Shown here: piece by piece, positions 62,770 through 64,000 of the stretch
Layout: each line of letters starts with the position of its first letter
How positions within the stretch are numbered: the stretch's first letter is position 1
Source: Ignavibacteria bacterium
GTDB lineage: Bacteria > Bacteroidota > Ignavibacteria > Kapaibacteriales > UBA4661
DNA: 64,000 bases
Direction of reading: 5' to 3'
Assembly: GCA_947459425.1 (NCBI GenBank)
Contig: CANHDJ010000003.1
Span: forward strand, 1-64,000
Position numbers and translations under genes: made by a program
Notes under the pieces: generated by a model
Told to the model about the DNA's origin: nothing
What the model saw: only the letters and a program-made list of their open reading frames with translations
Databases searched by the model: none

Positions 62770-64000
62770 ATGAATACGTTCAAACGTTCTTTTCTTGCTT
62801 CTGGCATCGTTGGCTTTGGTTGGCGAAAAGCGGCAATGGCTCTCCGAGCAGTAGCTCTGGGAGCAGTCGTGAGCATGACGTTCAGTGCTTGCGAAAGCTA
62901 CGTCGGCGGCAATGTGAATGTCGATCCCACGCGCCCCGCGCCCTCGCAAGTTACGATTCAGTCACTCCTTCCGAGTACGATTCTTTTTACGGCAAACAGT
63001 CAATATCGTGTCGCATTTCTGGCAAGCCAATGGTCGCAGCAGACCGCTTGGCAACAGGCAGGTGGCGTTGATTCGCACATCACAAGCGGCGACGGCTCTA
63101 ATTCTGCATGGTCAAGTATTTATCTTGATGCACTCACAACGCTTTCTCGCGCTTCGCTTCTTGCGCGTGATACCGTCGTTCAAGCACCGCACTATCGAGC
63201 TATTTTCAATATTTTGCAAGCCGTCAATCTTAGCTACGCAACCGATTTTTGGGAAAATGCTCCATTTTCGCAAGCATTTCAAGGGCAAGCAAATTTCACA
63301 CCTTCCTACGATACGCAACAGCAACTGTACGCACGTATGGACGCGCTTTTGCGTGAGGCGGTAACGCTTTTGGAAGGCAATCCGCGCCCTGTACCGATAA
63401 GCCCTGTTCCTGGTAATGATGATCTCGTTTTTCGGGGCGGCACGGTAGGTTCCGACCGTTGGCGCAGAGTGGCAAACACACTACTTGCGCGAAATGCAAT
63501 CCATCTGACGGCAAAAGGCTCTCGCCAAGCGGCAACGAATGCGTTGACGGCGCTCCGCGCTGGTTCTTTGCGGAGTAATGCAGATGATTTCGATGTTCCA
63601 TTTGCGGCGGCTGCTGTTCCCAGTTTGCTGTTGCAAAATGCGAACGAGACCGTGCAAGGACGCATTTTCACCATTTTGTTCTCGGATTATTATCTGTCAT
63701 CAATGGTTGCTATGAACGACCCGCGTTTGCCGCTCATCGCACGTGGAACTCCCAGTACGAACAGCGACCAGCTTTTGACGACCTTTATCGGTGCGGTCAA
63801 TGGCAACGGGACGACCACTATGGGCAGAACGGCAAATGCGTATATCACACCGCTGTCGTGGTATCCCTCCAACCCGCTTCAAATCTTGACGTTTGCTGAA
63901 TCGAAATTTATCGAAGCAGAAGCGCTCTTTTTGGAAGCGGGCGGTACTCCGACATCGCTTGGCGCTCCAGCAACAGCACGGGCGGCACTTGTGGACGGTA
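62770..64000 (+). CDS. SusD/RagB-like lipoprotein 2 (truncated by window end)
   Basis: Missing from the ORF track because it has no stop in the window. It runs from ATG 62770, 51 bp after susC2, for 410 codons to the edge. The N-terminus has a basic head and a hydrophobic stretch ending MTFSAC, a lipobox with acylation Cys. Then come SusD-like helices (YRAIFNILQAVNLSYATDFW in part, LYARMDALLREAVTLLEGN, WRRVANTLLARNAIHL) and, near the edge, ILTFAESKFIEAEALFLEAG, the E..FI.AEA segment seen late in SusD proteins. The remaining ~60-100 residues lie beyond the window. Its substrate is unknown. Confidence 0.88.
   Translation, partial: MNTFKRSFLASGIVGFGWRKAAMALRAVALGAVVSMTFSACESYVGGNVNVDPTRPAPSQVTIQSLLPSTILFTANSQYRVAFLASQWSQQTAWQQAGGVDSHITSGDGSNSAWSSIYLDALTTLSRASLLARDTVVQAPHYRAIFNILQAVNLSYATDFWENAPFSQAFQGQANFTPSYDTQQQLYARMDALLREAVTLLEGNPRPVPISPVPGNDDLVFRGGTVGSDRWRRVANTLLARNAIHLTAKGSRQAATNALTALRAGSLRSNADDFDVPFAAAAVPSLLLQNANETVQGRIFTILFSDYYLSSMVAMNDPRLPLIARGTPSTNSDQLLTTFIGAVNGNGTTTMGRTANAYITPLSWYPSNPLQILTFAESKFIEAEALFLEAGGTPTSLGAPATARAALVDG

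Noticed and set aside
1-64000. CRISPR array, rRNA or tRNA genes
   Set aside because: No regularly spaced direct repeats and no recognisable T-loop/anticodon or rRNA sequence seen by eye; a covariance search could still find a divergent tRNA.

Overview
The window looks like a chromosomal segment from a free-living Gram-negative bacterium of the Bacteroidota/Chlorobiota (FCB) group. The evidence is two SusC/SusD-type outer-membrane nutrient-uptake pairs, C-terminal type IX secretion (T9SS) sorting domains, a short (287 aa) Bacteroidota-style primary sigma factor, and several upstream TTTG/TAnnTTTG promoter pairs of the kind that sigma recognises. Clear AGGA/GGAGG Shine-Dalgarno sites before some genes, moderate GC and the mix of housekeeping genes would also suit a deep branch such as Kapabacteria. 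That placement is an inference and was not tested.

Layout. 0-5.4 kb: edge of an IS5/IS1182-type transposase, then susC/susD pair 1 closed by a strong terminator and followed by a 172-bp inverted-repeat element. 5.7-13.2 kb (minus strand): enoyl-CoA hydratase, then the classic ftsH-hpt-tilS cluster with a dihydrouridine synthase upstream; TilS carries a very long disordered N-terminal extension. 13.4-22 kb (plus): queC, a surface-glycan set (DegT aminotransferase, LpxD-like acyltransferase, two glycosyltransferases), rpoD, ftsY, and a GNAT/SpsF-like pair. 22-30 kb: YbiT-like ABC-F ATPase, riboflavin synthase, a secreted leucine-rich-repeat protein, and a minus-strand operon of a secreted 2H-type phosphoesterase-like protein, a sigma-54 activator and the ribosome-rescue factor RqcH. 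30-36.5 kb: dedA, miaB, a 101-bp palindromic element, a small regulator/oxidoreductase/membrane-protein cassette, and a polyprenyl diphosphate synthase. 36.7-40.4 kb: ftsK.

40.7-49 kb is the most unusual region. A complete RND efflux operon (TetR, TolC, periplasmic adaptor, RND pump) is interrupted at two internal junctions by small tightly overlapped cassettes. One is a DUF433/DUF5615 (PIN-like) toxin-antitoxin pair. The other is a DUF4926-HEPN-unknown trio in which the third gene is not recognised. A second copy of the inverted-repeat element follows the operon.

49.5-64 kb: a secreted beta-rich protein, a small membrane protein, der, pdxJ and an SDR lacking its catalytic Tyr/Lys. Then comes a decayed stretch: a T9SS-secreted propeller protein split by an in-frame TGA, a frameshifted guaB remnant, a chemotaxis receptor, and a frameshifted T9SS C-terminal remnant. 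It ends with susC/susD pair 2, which runs off the right edge. No tRNA, rRNA or CRISPR array was seen.
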